Shown here in pieces: positions 54,068 through 63,328 of a stretch of 64,000 bases of DNA; positions within the stretch are counted from its first letter, which is position 1; each line of letters opens with the position of its first letter. Source of the DNA: an uncultured Clostridium sp. (GTDB lineage Bacteria > Bacillota > Clostridia > TANB77 > CAG-508). The stretch is from contig CANOVB010000001.1 of NCBI GenBank assembly GCA_947570695.1, positions 294,802 through 358,801 on the forward strand. The letters run 5' to 3'. The translations under genes were made by a program, and so were the position numbers. The notes beneath the pieces were generated by a model that was not told where the DNA came from, did no database searches, and saw only the letters and a program-made list of their open reading frames with translations.

Positions 54068-54581
54068 ATGGCAACAGAAAAGGAGATTAAATACAGTCCG
54101 GAAGTATTTGAAAATCTTGTAATTTCACAGAAAAATAAGCTTTATAAAACAGGAATGGCAATACTAAAAAATGATGAGGATACTTGTGATGCAATTCAAG
54201 AAACATTGATAAGTGCATATAAGAATTTTGAAAATTTGAATAATATAGAATATTTTAATACATGGATTACAAGAATTCTTATAAATAAATGCAGAGACAT
54301 AATTAGAAAAAATAGCTTATATAAATAAAAAAGTAGAATTAGATGAAAATTTGGCTTATTATGATTTGTATAAAAGTGAATCTCAAGTTGAAAGAGTATT
54401 AAATCTTATAGATCCAGATTTAAAATTAGTTTCTGTTTTATATTATTATGATGAATATTCTGTTAAAGAAATTTCTGAACTCCTTAACATCCCAGAAGGA
54501 ACAGTGAAATCAAGACTCTCCAGAGCAAGAGATAAGACGTAAGATATCTTAAAAAAGGAAGAGGGTGATAACATTGGATAA
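54068..54581 (+). pseudogene. ECF sigma factor gene with a frameshift and a premature stop
   Basis: AAAGGAGGAGG precedes the ATG. Region 2 (NKLYKTGMAILKNDEDTCDAIQETLISAYKNF) reads in frame to a six-A run at 54307-54312, then stops at 54328. With one A fewer it continues RKIAYINKKVELDENLAYYDL into region 4 (YSVKEISELLNIPEGTVKSRLSRARDK). A TAA at 54540 then truncates it; in the same frame DILKKEEGDNIG would follow to 54581, giving an 8-bp overlap with the anti-sigma gene exactly as in the pair at 2018. Two lesions suggest decay, though sequence error is possible. Confidence 0.7.
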
Positions 54582-55860
54582 TGAAAAAGATAATTATATT
54601 AAAAAACAATTTAAAAAAGATGAGTTAATATCAAAAAAAGCGGATGACGTATTTAATAATTTTTTTAAGGGGGAAATAAATTTGGAACAAGAAAAAGTAA
54701 CAAATATTAATGATGCAAAAGATAAAAAGTTCAAAAGAAAAAACATATTAGGAATAATTGCAACATTAGTAGTTGTATTTTTAGGAGCAAATGTTTATGC
54801 TGCAACACAAGGGTATAATAATATATTTTTTATGATTAAAGATTTATCCACAAGTAAAACAATAAGTGGAAAAGATGAAATTTTAAAAGATCAGGATATA
54901 ACAATATCTTATGAGCCAATAGAAATTGCAAAAGGTATAACAGTTCAATTTAATAGATTTATAATTAAAGATAATAAAGCTACTTTATTAATGCGGGTTA
55001 ACCAAGAGTGGGGAGTAGATTCAGATAAAATAATAAGTCAAGTAGAAGTTATTAATGGACAGAATGATTCAGAGATTGCTACTACTTCACTTTTAGATGA
55101 ACAACCAGGTTCTTATACAAAAGAAATTGAAATAGGGTTTTTTAATAATAATGTAAAAACTTTAAAAGTAAACATAAATGCGAAAAAAGAAAATTTGGCA
55201 AGAATCAAAATAGACCTATCAAATAGAGAAATAACAATACTAAATAATAGCTATAAAGAAATAGAAAAGATTTCAGAAGTTGAGCTAAAAAAAGCTTTAG
55301 GCGAATATGCAACATTGAATTTTTATAATGATACTGAAGATAATATAAATGAAGTTTATGGAAAAAATGCAACTAAAGAGCAATGCGTAAATTATGATTT
55401 AGTTAATAGTGCAATACGATATATAAATGCTAAAGAAGTTGAAGAAAGTAATGGAGAAGTAGAAACAATTTATTATACAGCAGAAAAAGTAAATAAAGCT
55501 ATAAAGGAAATGACAGGAATTGAAGTTAAAGACCATATAGATATGGTAGATGCATTTTGCTATTATAATAAAGATTTAAAGCAATATGAATTTGAAGCTG
55601 GAGACGGAGCTCTTATAGCATTATGTTTAAATATTACAAACATATCTTATGAAGATGGAATATATTCAGTTGATTACCAATATTGTTATCCAACTGAAGG
55701 AGATATTATAGAAAACACAATAAATAGATTACCTGCATATGAGTCATCCCTTCAATTTAAATTAAATGAAAATTATGGATACACAAAATATAGTATAGTA
55801 AGTGATATATATAATTTAAAAAGTAAAATAATATCAAATGGTAAAGAAAATTATATGTGA
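54574..55860 (+). CDS. membrane-anchored anti-sigma factor (DUF4179-like)
   Basis: 428 residues from the TTG at 54574, six bases after GGAAGAGGG; an in-frame GTG at 54565 lies within that site. Cytoplasmic N-terminus (about 1-60), one membrane segment (about 62-82, LGIIATLVVVFLGANVYA) and a large extracellular domain. It is the partner of the broken sigma gene. It contains the only in-frame CGG in the window (54994) that reads through naturally (LLM-Arg-VNQEW); a +1 shift there would stop eight codons later. Confidence 0.78.
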   Translation: MDNEKDNYIKKQFKKDELISKKADDVFNNFFKGEINLEQEKVTNINDAKDKKFKRKNILGIIATLVVVFLGANVYAATQGYNNIFFMIKDLSTSKTISGKDEILKDQDITISYEPIEIAKGITVQFNRFIIKDNKATLLMRVNQEWGVDSDKIISQVEVINGQNDSEIATTSLLDEQPGSYTKEIEIGFFNNNVKTLKVNINAKKENLARIKIDLSNREITILNNSYKEIEKISEVELKKALGEYATLNFYNDTEDNINEVYGKNATKEQCVNYDLVNSAIRYINAKEVEESNGEVETIYYTAEKVNKAIKEMTGIEVKDHIDMVDAFCYYNKDLKQYEFEAGDGALIALCLNITNISYEDGIYSVDYQYCYPTEGDIIENTINRLPAYESSLQFKLNENYGYTKYSIVSDIYNLKSKIISNGKENYM

Positions 55861-55931
55861 AGATTTACACCTCAAAGAAATCTTTCAGATTAAATAATAG
55901 AAATTGTGAAGTGATTTCTTATTATTTAAAG

Positions 55932-55966
55932 AAGCTACTTAGCTTTTGCTAAGTAGCTTAATTTTT
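55932..55966. terminator. bidirectional terminator
   Basis: AAGCTACTTAGC (55932-55943) pairs with GCTAAGTAGCTT (55948-55959), followed by AATTTTTG; it serves the convergent anti-sigma and Cys-rich genes. Confidence 0.75.
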
Positions 55967-55986
55967 GCTAAATTTTTATTATAAAA

Positions 55987-56112
55987 TTAGCAACATCCTC
56001 TACCACCGTTGTTTCCACAACAGCAGAAGATAATAATTAAAAGGATTATTATCCATAGACAATCGCTATCTCCTCCAAATAATCCACAACCACAACCTCT
56101 GTTCTCTGGCAT
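55987..56112 (-). CDS. 41-residue Cys/Gly-rich membrane protein
   Basis: AAAGGAGGAATTTAAA precedes the ATG at 56112. The sequence is ENRGCGCGLFGGDSD, then a hydrophobic stretch (LWIIILLIIIF), then CCC and a Gly/Asn tail ending RGCC. Seven Cys flank one membrane segment. Such short proteins are common near sporulation and envelope genes of Clostridia and often lack annotation; the role is unknown. The stretch 56113-56357 is AT-rich with no other gene. Confidence 0.7.
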   Translation of the reverse strand: MPENRGCGCGLFGGDSDCLWIIILLIIIFCCCGNNGGRGCC

Positions 56113-56357
56113 TTTAAATTCCTCCTTTTTAAATTATGTTTTATTTAAATCTTTTGTATGTTATATAATATGACTTTATAAAAAATCTGTTACAGACTTA
56201 TATAACTATAAATTATAAATAGGAAAAGAAATTAAAAAAGTAATAAAATATATAAATAAAAAAGTATACAAAAAAATTTTTTAATGATATAATAAAACCG
56301 ATTTTAAGATGGAGTAGTGGGTATATAAGATTTATTGAAAAGAAAGAGGAGAAAAAC

Positions 56358-59081
56358 ATGGGAAACATAGTTCTTTTAGACGATTTGACTATAAATAAAA
56401 TAGCTGCAGGAGAAGTTATTGAAAGACCAGCTTCAGTAGTAAAAGAAATGGTTGAAAATTCAATAGATGCTGGAGCTAAAAATATAAATATAGAAATAAA
56501 AAATGGTGGAATTTCCTTAATAAGAATAAGTGATGATGGATGTGGTATTGCAGAAGACGATATGGAAATTGCATTTGAACGTCATGCTACAAGTAAGATT
56601 AGAAAAGCTGATGATTTAATGACAGTAAAATCAATGGGATTTAGAGGTGAGGCTTTAGCAAGTATAGCAGCAATTAGTAAAGTTGAGATGATTTCTAAAA
56701 AAGAAGGAACTAATGTTGGACATAAAATTATTGTAGAAGGTGGAAAAACTATTGAATTTTCTGAAGCTGCTAGAACTGTAGGGACTACAATTACAGTAGA
56801 AAATTTATTTTATAATACACCTGTAAGATATAAATTCTTAAAAAAAGATTATACAGAAGCTGGATATATAGAAGATGTTGTTACTAGAATTGCATTAGTA
56901 AATAAAGATGTTGCTATTAAACTTATAAGCAATGGAAAAACTGTAGTGCAAACAAATGGAAATGGAGATTTAAAAACTGTAATATATAGTATATATGGAA
57001 AAGATATTGCTACAGAAACGATTGAAGTAGACTATGAATATGAAGGAATAAAGGTAAATGGAGTTGTAGGAAAACCAGTTGTGGCAAGAGCAAATAGAAG
57101 TAATCAATTATTTTTCTTAAATGGAAGATATATAAAAGATAAAAATTTAACAGCAGCAGCAGACCAATCATATAAAGGAATGATTCCAATCGGAAGATAT
57201 GGATTTATAATATTGAATTTAGATATGGATCCTAAACTTGCTGATGTAAATGTTCATCCAGCAAAATTAGAAGTTAGATTTGTTGATGAAAGTAAAGTAT
57301 TTAAAGCTGTATATCATGCTATAAAAACTAACTTAGCAAAATCGGAACTTGTTGAAAATGTAGAAAAAATAGAAGAAAATAAAAACGAATTTGATGGAAA
57401 CCTTGATAATATTACTCTTAATAGTAATTTTAATAATGAACTAAATGATAGATTAAATGGTAAATCTGCAAACAAAAAATCGGGAATTGCAGGATTATTT
57501 CAAAAAATAGTAAAAGAACCAGAAGAAACAGAAGAAGAAATTAATAATAATCATTTAGAAGAGATTTTTAAATATAGACAAATAAAAGATAATTCTGAAA
57601 ATATTGAAGGGACTGTTATAAATAAAAATACTTCTTATGTGGATGCTGAAAAGCAAGTTGCAGATTCTACTAATAATGGAAATACCTCTTATACAATGGC
57701 TAATTCTAATAGGGTAAACATGAATTTATCAGATACTAAAGAAGATAATATTGAGAGTAAAATTATAAATGATATTTTAAATAATAATTTTACAAGTATA
57801 TTAGATAGTCAAAATTTAAAAAATACTGTTCCTACAAATGCTAATGTTTATGAAGAAGTAGCAAGTAAGAGTATTAATGATAATGAACTTTCTAAAAAAA
57901 TATCTTTAGGAAACACTTTAATTTCAAGTGAAACTAAAGAATTAAATGTAAATAATGTAAATGAATTAATAAAAGATGAAACAACAGAAATGATACCAGA
58001 AAAGTTAAAAGAAAAAGAAGTAACACAAATTATTAATACAGAGAATTTAAAAAATGATGTAAATGAAGAAACACAAAAAATAGATTTAAATCAAATGAAT
58101 TCAGTTTCTCAAGAAACAGTTGTTGCAGATAATAATTTAAATACATTACCTCAAAATACTATAGTTATGGATAAAACAGAAGATGCAAATAGCGTAGTAA
58201 ATGTACAAAATGAGGGGGACTTTTCAAAAATTGCTGAAAAAATGGTAGAATCAAAATTAGATTTTGACAATACACAAATGATAGATACAACTAAAGTAAG
58301 AGAAGCTTTAAAAGAAGAAAACTTTGAGAGTAACCCAGAATTTGATGAAATGTATAAAAAAACTTTTGGAGTAGATCCATTTTCTGTTAGAAAAGAAAAA
58401 GAATTAGAGAAAATAGAAGAAGAAAAAATAAATGCTTCTAGTGATTTTTCTTATGCTTCTGAAAATATGAATGTATTTGAAGAAAAAGAAGAGGAATATC
58501 CAGAAATTTCATATAAATTTTTGGGAATTGCTTTTAATACTTATATAATAATTGAAATAAAAAATGAAATGTATGTAATAGATCAACATGCTGCTCATGA
58601 AAGAATTATGTATGAAAAAGTAAAAGCTAATTATTATTCAGAAGACCAAAAAGATGAACAATTTTTATTATTGCCAGATGTAATAACTCTAACACATAAA
58701 GATATGATAATTGCAAAAGAAAATAGAGAGATGTTTGAAAAAGCAGGATTTTCTTTTGAGGAATTTGGAGAGAACACTATAAAATTGATTTCTGTTCCAA
58801 GTATGTGTGAGAATTTAAATACAAAACAATTATTTTTAGATATATTAGATGAAATTGATACTGTTGCAGTTACAGCAAGACAAGAAAAAGAAGATAAATT
58901 TATTGCAACTGTTGCATGTAAAGCAGCTGTAAAAGCAAAAATGAAATTAGATGAAGAAGAAGTAAAAAGTTTAATGGAAAAACTTTTAGAACTTCCTAAT
59001 CCATTTACATGTCCACATGGTAGACCAACAGCTATTAAAATGACAAAATATGATTTAGAGAAAAAATTTAGTAGGAGATAA
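56358..59081 (+). CDS. mutL: DNA mismatch repair protein MutL with an extended linker
   Basis: 907 residues; most MutL proteins are about 600-650. GHKL ATPase: EMVENSIDAGA, SDDGCGIAEDD, FRGEALASI and the transducer domain to about 335. The C-terminal domain (about 715-907) has the endonuclease motif DQHAAHERIMYE, plus ACKAAVKAKMK and CPHGRP. Residues about 340-710 are a long, Asn/Glu/Lys-rich, low-complexity linker. It nicks the new strand during mismatch repair. mutS is not in the window. AGAGGAG precedes the ATG. Confidence 0.95.
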   Translation: MGNIVLLDDLTINKIAAGEVIERPASVVKEMVENSIDAGAKNINIEIKNGGISLIRISDDGCGIAEDDMEIAFERHATSKIRKADDLMTVKSMGFRGEALASIAAISKVEMISKKEGTNVGHKIIVEGGKTIEFSEAARTVGTTITVENLFYNTPVRYKFLKKDYTEAGYIEDVVTRIALVNKDVAIKLISNGKTVVQTNGNGDLKTVIYSIYGKDIATETIEVDYEYEGIKVNGVVGKPVVARANRSNQLFFLNGRYIKDKNLTAAADQSYKGMIPIGRYGFIILNLDMDPKLADVNVHPAKLEVRFVDESKVFKAVYHAIKTNLAKSELVENVEKIEENKNEFDGNLDNITLNSNFNNELNDRLNGKSANKKSGIAGLFQKIVKEPEETEEEINNNHLEEIFKYRQIKDNSENIEGTVINKNTSYVDAEKQVADSTNNGNTSYTMANSNRVNMNLSDTKEDNIESKIINDILNNNFTSILDSQNLKNTVPTNANVYEEVASKSINDNELSKKISLGNTLISSETKELNVNNVNELIKDETTEMIPEKLKEKEVTQIINTENLKNDVNEETQKIDLNQMNSVSQETVVADNNLNTLPQNTIVMDKTEDANSVVNVQNEGDFSKIAEKMVESKLDFDNTQMIDTTKVREALKEENFESNPEFDEMYKKTFGVDPFSVRKEKELEKIEEEKINASSDFSYASENMNVFEEKEEEYPEISYKFLGIAFNTYIIIEIKNEMYVIDQHAAHERIMYEKVKANYYSEDQKDEQFLLLPDVITLTHKDMIIAKENREMFEKAGFSFEEFGENTIKLISVPSMCENLNTKQLFLDILDEIDTVAVTARQEKEDKFIATVACKAAVKAKMKLDEEEVKSLMEKLLELPNPFTCPHGRPTAIKMTKYDLEKKFSRR

Positions 59082-59084
59082 TTT

Positions 59085-60002
59085 ATGAAACCTAAAGTAG
59101 TGGTTATAGTAGGCCCAACAGCATCAGGTAAAACAGCTTTATCTATTGAGCTTGCTAAAAAAATAAATGGCGAAATTATTTCATCAGATTCAATGCAAAT
59201 TTATAAGGATATGGATATTGGAACTGCTAAAGTTACCAAAGAAGAAGCACAAGGAATAAAACATTATTTAATTGATTGTATTGAACCTGATAAAAGATAT
59301 ACTGTTTCAGATTTTAAAAGAGATAGTGAGGTAGCAATAAAAGAAATAATTGCTAAAGGTAAAACACCAATTATTGTTGGCGGAACAGGACTATATGTTA
59401 ATTCTTTAATATATGGAATCGAATATCAAGAAATGAATTTTGATGAAGAATATAGAAATAAATTAATGGAAAGAGCAAAAAATCCACAAGAACTTGAAAA
59501 AATGTGGAATGAGGCAAATGAAATTGACCCAGAATCTATGAAAATAATTAGTAAAAATGATAAAAAAAGAATTGCTAGAGTTTTAGAAATATATAAAGCC
59601 ACTGGAAAAACTAAAACAGAGCAAGAAATTTTATCAAGACAAAAAGAGCCAGAATATGATTTTAAAGTTTTTGGTATTTCAATGAAAAGAGAAGAACTTT
59701 ATGAAAGAATAAATATGCGTGTAGATATAATGATAGAAAATGGATTGGAAGAAGAAGTAAAAAACTTAGTATCAAAGTATAAAGAATTTCCAACTGCTAT
59801 GCAAGGCTTGGGCTATAAGGAAGTTGTACAATATTTTGACGGAATTTTAACAAGAGATGAAATGATAGAAAAAATAAAACAAGAAACTAGAAGATATGCA
59901 AAAAGACAATTAACTTGGTTTAGAAAAGATAAATCAACTATTTGGCTAGATAAAGCAGAAGGAATGGAAAAAAACATTAATACAATTTTAGAGGAGTTAT
60001 AG
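59085..60002 (+). CDS. miaA: tRNA dimethylallyltransferase MiaA
   Basis: 305 residues. P-loop GPTASGKTALS, SSDSMQIYKDMDIGTAK, GGTGLYVNSLIYG and QGLGYKEVVQYFDG with QETRRYAKRQLTWFRKD near the end. It adds the isoprenoid group to A37 of UNN-decoding tRNAs. It sits 3 bp after mutL, the usual mutL-miaA order. Confidence 0.97.
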   Translation: MKPKVVVIVGPTASGKTALSIELAKKINGEIISSDSMQIYKDMDIGTAKVTKEEAQGIKHYLIDCIEPDKRYTVSDFKRDSEVAIKEIIAKGKTPIIVGGTGLYVNSLIYGIEYQEMNFDEEYRNKLMERAKNPQELEKMWNEANEIDPESMKIISKNDKKRIARVLEIYKATGKTKTEQEILSRQKEPEYDFKVFGISMKREELYERINMRVDIMIENGLEEEVKNLVSKYKEFPTAMQGLGYKEVVQYFDGILTRDEMIEKIKQETRRYAKRQLTWFRKDKSTIWLDKAEGMEKNINTILEEL

Positions 60003-61222
60003 TGAAAGATAGTAATAGTGGAATAAAAATTATAATTACAATAGCTTTTATGATATTTCTTATTGTATTAGTTACAAATAGTACGAAAATACTGAAGAAT
60101 TCTACAGAGGTATATATTGTTGCAAATGGTTCTTTGTCTTATGAAGAACCAGTAGAAGGCTATGTTATTCGTGATGAAGTAGTGCTCCAAGGAGAAAATT
60201 ATAAAAACGGAATGGTACAAATACTTTCTGATGGAGAAAAAGCTTCAAAAGGACAATCTGTTTTTAGATATTATTCTAATAATGAAGAAAATATTTTAGC
60301 TAAAATAAATGAACTTGATGAACAAATAAATGAACTTATAGAAAATGATTCAATAAGCAGTCTTTTATCAAGTGATATAGCAAGTATAGAAAATCAAATT
60401 GAAGATACTATTAATTCTATGTATGATTTAAACTATTTACAAAAAATTCAGGAGAATAAAAATAAAATTGAAGCATATATATCTAGAAAGGCACAAATAA
60501 CAGGATTCTCAAGTCCGTCTGATTCATATATAAGAACACTTGCAGAACAGAGAAGTGCTTTAGAAAATGATTTAGCAGCAGGATCTGAAGTAATTTCTGC
60601 TCCTGAATCTGGACTAGCTTCTTACAGAGTAGATGGATTAGAAGAAATATTAAAAGTAGACAACTTTGATTATTTAACATCTGAGTTATTAAAAAGTTTT
60701 GATTTAAAAGTGGGAGCAGTTATTCCACTTAGCAATGAAAGAGGAAAAATTGTTAATAATTTTGAATGTTATATAGCAGTTCCAACTGATTCTGAAAGAG
60801 CAACTTCTGCTAAAGTAGGAGACAAACTTGTATTAAGATTTTCAAATACAGATGAAGTTAAAGCAGAAATCTCTTATATAAAAGATGAAGGAAAAAATCG
60901 TATATTAGTTTTTAAAATTTCAGAAGATGTTGCAGAACTAGTAGAATATAGAAAAATATCTTTTGATATTATATGGTGGAAATATACAGGATGGAAAGTA
61001 AGTAATTCAAGCCTTATAGAAGAAGACGATGGGACTTATGTAGAAAGAAAAAGAGCAGGATTTACAGAAAAAATACTAGTAAAAGTATTAAGACAAAATG
61101 ATACTTATTCTATAGTAGAAAACTATGAGGACGACGAATTAAGAGAACTTGGCTATACAGATGAGCAAATTTCTGAGATGAGTAAAATAAAATTATATGA
61201 TGAAATAGTGGTATATCAATAA
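60002..61222 (+). CDS. HlyD-like membrane-anchored protein
   Basis: 406 residues from a GTG at 60002 whose G is the last base of the miaA stop. One membrane segment (about 8-26), a barrel-sandwich half (VEGYVIRDEVVLQ), a coiled-coil stretch (about 95-180) and a second beta part (GAVIPLSNERGKIVNNFECYIAVPTDS). Resembles periplasmic-adaptor proteins, but no exporter lies beside it. It is often found next to sepF in Clostridia, so an envelope or division role is possible. Confidence 0.7.
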   Translation: MKDSNSGIKIIITIAFMIFLIVLVTNSTKILKNSTEVYIVANGSLSYEEPVEGYVIRDEVVLQGENYKNGMVQILSDGEKASKGQSVFRYYSNNEENILAKINELDEQINELIENDSISSLLSSDIASIENQIEDTINSMYDLNYLQKIQENKNKIEAYISRKAQITGFSSPSDSYIRTLAEQRSALENDLAAGSEVISAPESGLASYRVDGLEEILKVDNFDYLTSELLKSFDLKVGAVIPLSNERGKIVNNFECYIAVPTDSERATSAKVGDKLVLRFSNTDEVKAEISYIKDEGKNRILVFKISEDVAELVEYRKISFDIIWWKYTGWKVSNSSLIEEDDGTYVERKRAGFTEKILVKVLRQNDTYSIVENYEDDELRELGYTDEQISEMSKIKLYDEIVVYQ

Positions 61223-61374
61223 CAAAATTATAAAATAAAATACAAAAATTAATTTAAATTTACAAAAAATATTAAAAAAATGGAATAAAATAACAAAAAA
61301 ATTACAAAAAAACGATAATAAATTACAAAAAAATTACAAGAAAGTTATTTTTATATAACAATGAAAAAAAAGTA

Positions 61375-61403
61375 TTGACAATGCTTTAAAATAGATAGAT
61401 ACT
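61375..61403 (+). promoter_or_regulatory. promoter of sepF-divIVA
   Basis: TTGACA (61375-61380), a 17-bp spacer and GATACT (61398-61403). The gap 61223-61374 is A-rich with repeated TTACAAAAA and holds no gene. Confidence 0.65.
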
Positions 61404-61455
61404 ATATGTATGTTAAGCTACAAATGAAGAGAAAAAATTAGGAGGTTCAAAAAAA

Positions 61456-61941
61456 ATGGCAGGAGCATCATTTAAAAAATTAGTAGATTTTATATGGGGA
61501 GAACAAGATAATTCTCAAGAAGAGTATGATGAGGATATCTATAATTCAGATTACTCTGATGAATATGAAACCGAAGAAGAGGAAAGCGAGAATGAGGGAA
61601 GAACTTTAGGTATTTTTAATAAAAATAAAAAGGTAGTACCAATGCCTCAACCACAACAAATAAAAATGAAAATTTCAAAACCAACTAATTTTGATCAAGC
61701 AGACGAAATAGTAATGGAATTAAAAGCAAAAAATGCGATTGTTATTAATTTAGAATACGTAAGCAAAGATATTGCTAGAAGAATAGTTGATGTAGTTAGT
61801 GGAGCTGTTAAAGCATTAGATGGAAGCTTTGAAAAAGTTTCTAATTCTATATTTATTGCTGCACCTTATAACTATGATATAGTTAATGAACTTACAAAAG
61901 AAAAAATAGAAAATAGATTTTCTGCTTCATGGATAAAATAG
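61456..61941 (+). CDS. sepF: cell division protein SepF
   Basis: 161 residues. N-terminal amphipathic anchor, an acidic linker (about 20-55), then the SepF core (KISKPTNFDQADEIVMELKAKNAIVINLEYVSKDIARRIVDVVSGAVKALDG). It tethers FtsZ to the membrane. AGGAGG precedes the ATG; divIVA follows 18 bp later. Confidence 0.95.
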   Translation: MAGASFKKLVDFIWGEQDNSQEEYDEDIYNSDYSDEYETEEEESENEGRTLGIFNKNKKVVPMPQPQQIKMKISKPTNFDQADEIVMELKAKNAIVINLEYVSKDIARRIVDVVSGAVKALDGSFEKVSNSIFIAAPYNYDIVNELTKEKIENRFSASWIK

Positions 61942-61959
61942 CAGTTAGGAGGAATTAAT

Positions 61960-62412
61960 ATGCTTACACCTTTAGATATTGAAAACAAAAGATTTTCCAA
62001 AGGTTTGAAAGGGTATAATGTTGATGAGGTTGATGATTTCTTAGATCAATTAACAGAAGACTATGAAAAGTTATACCGTGAAAATGCAGATTTAAAGATT
62101 AAGATTGAAGAAAGCGTAAAAGATTTAGAACATTATAAAAATGTAGAACAAACCTTACAAAATACTTTAGTTATGGCTCAATCTACTGCAGAAGATATAA
62201 AATCAAATGCACAAAATAGAGCAGATCAAATTATTCGAGATGCACAAAGTGAAGCTAAAAGAGCCACAGAATCTATTACTAAAGAAGAATTTGAAATCAG
62301 AAAAAGAACAGAAGAACTAAAAAGACAGTTTGGTGTTTATAAAGCTAAAATGGAAGCATTATTAATATCACAATTAGAATTGTTAAAAGATAATAAATCA
62401 GAAGAAGAATAA
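61960..62412 (+). CDS. divIVA: DivIVA domain protein
   Basis: 150 residues. N-terminal lipid-binding motif MLTPLDIENKRFSKGLKGYN, then VDEVDDFLDQLTEDYEKLYREN and a coiled coil to the end. It marks curved membranes such as division sites and poles. TTAGGAGG precedes the ATG. Confidence 0.95.
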   Translation: MLTPLDIENKRFSKGLKGYNVDEVDDFLDQLTEDYEKLYRENADLKIKIEESVKDLEHYKNVEQTLQNTLVMAQSTAEDIKSNAQNRADQIIRDAQSEAKRATESITKEEFEIRKRTEELKRQFGVYKAKMEALLISQLELLKDNKSEEE

Positions 62413-62423
62413 TTAAAAATTTA

Positions 62424-62449
62424 AGCGGTACTTTTAGTGCCGTTTTTTA
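62424..62449 (+). terminator. terminator of sepF-divIVA
   Basis: GCGGTAC/GTGCCG hairpin (62425-62442) followed by T6. Confidence 0.85.
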
Positions 62450-62515
62450 TTTAACAGGGAAAGTTTTGCTTTCCCTGTTAAATAATGCTTTTGATAACAT
62501 TTGTGTATTATTTTA
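62449..62515 (+). repeat. dispersed repeat, hairpin module
   Basis: A perfect 15-bp hairpin (62449-62463/62469-62483, ATTTAACAGGGAAAG) followed by AATGCTTTTGATAACATTTGTG, matching the modules at 10801 and 39118. The remainder to 62764 is AT-rich, with no gene; a weak TTGACT lies near 62699. Confidence 0.5.
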
Positions 62516-62764
62516 TAATACCATATTTTATTACGTGCAAAAAGCAAACATATAAATATGTATAATGCTTTTTATTTATAAAAAATAGATTAAAATTTAA
62601 TAAGACATTATGTAAATTTAAAAAAATATTAACTCTACAAATCACTTTATTACGATATTACAAAAGAATTAATTATGCGTTACATTTGTGTTAATCTTAT
62701 TGACTTATTGGCTTTTTAGAATAAAATATAGTATATAATATAATTAGTATATATAGGGAGATGT

Positions 62765-63325
62765 ATGAGGATTATAAGCGGAAGCTTTCGAGGAACTAAG
62801 CTTTTTACTTTAGAAGGACTAAATACAAGACCTACACTAGATAGAGTTAAAGAAGCACTTTTTTCCAAAATAAATTTTGATTTAGAAGATTCAATTATAC
62901 TAGATTTATTTTCTGGAAGTGGAGCTTTAGCTTTAGAATCTTTAAGTAGAGGAGCAAAGCAAGCAGTATTATGTGATTTCTCGAGAGATGCTATAAAAAT
63001 AATAAAACAGAATATAGAAAAAACACGAACTAACGAAAAAACTTTATTACTTAATATGGATTATAAAAAAGCATTAGAAGAATTAAAAATTAAAAATATG
63101 AAATTTGATATTGTTTTTTTAGATCCTCCTTATGAAACAGATTTTGCTGAAATTGCAACTAAAATAATAATTGAACAAGATTTATTACAAAATAATGGAT
63201 TTATTGTTTTAGAAACTGATAATAAAGAAAAAGTAATGAAGAATTTGGATACAGATTTAATAGAAGTAGAAACAATAAAAAAATACGGAAGAGTGTACCT
63301 TCTATTCTTAAATCGAAAGGGGTAA
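62765..63325 (+). CDS. rsmD: 16S rRNA (guanine966-N2)-methyltransferase RsmD
   Basis: 186 residues. RIISGSFRGTKLFTLEGLNTRPTLDRVKEALFS start, SAM motif ILDLFSGSGALALESLSRG and catalytic DPPY in IVFLDPPYET. It methylates G966 of 16S rRNA. GGGAG precedes the ATG; the next gene follows after 3 bp. Confidence 0.96.
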   Translation: MRIISGSFRGTKLFTLEGLNTRPTLDRVKEALFSKINFDLEDSIILDLFSGSGALALESLSRGAKQAVLCDFSRDAIKIIKQNIEKTRTNEKTLLLNMDYKKALEELKIKNMKFDIVFLDPPYETDFAEIATKIIIEQDLLQNNGFIVLETDNKEKVMKNLDTDLIEVETIKKYGRVYLLFLNRKG

Positions 63326-63328
63326 AAG

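Noticed and set aside
54300-54330. Programmed frameshifting at the six-A run in the second sigma gene
   Set aside because: A second lesion (TAA at 54540) follows and the run is short for slippage, so decay or a base error is more likely. It does not involve CGG.
62690-62765. Promoter for rsmD from TTGACT near 62699
   Set aside because: The hexamer at the correct spacing is only AAAATA, and better -10 matches are too far away.
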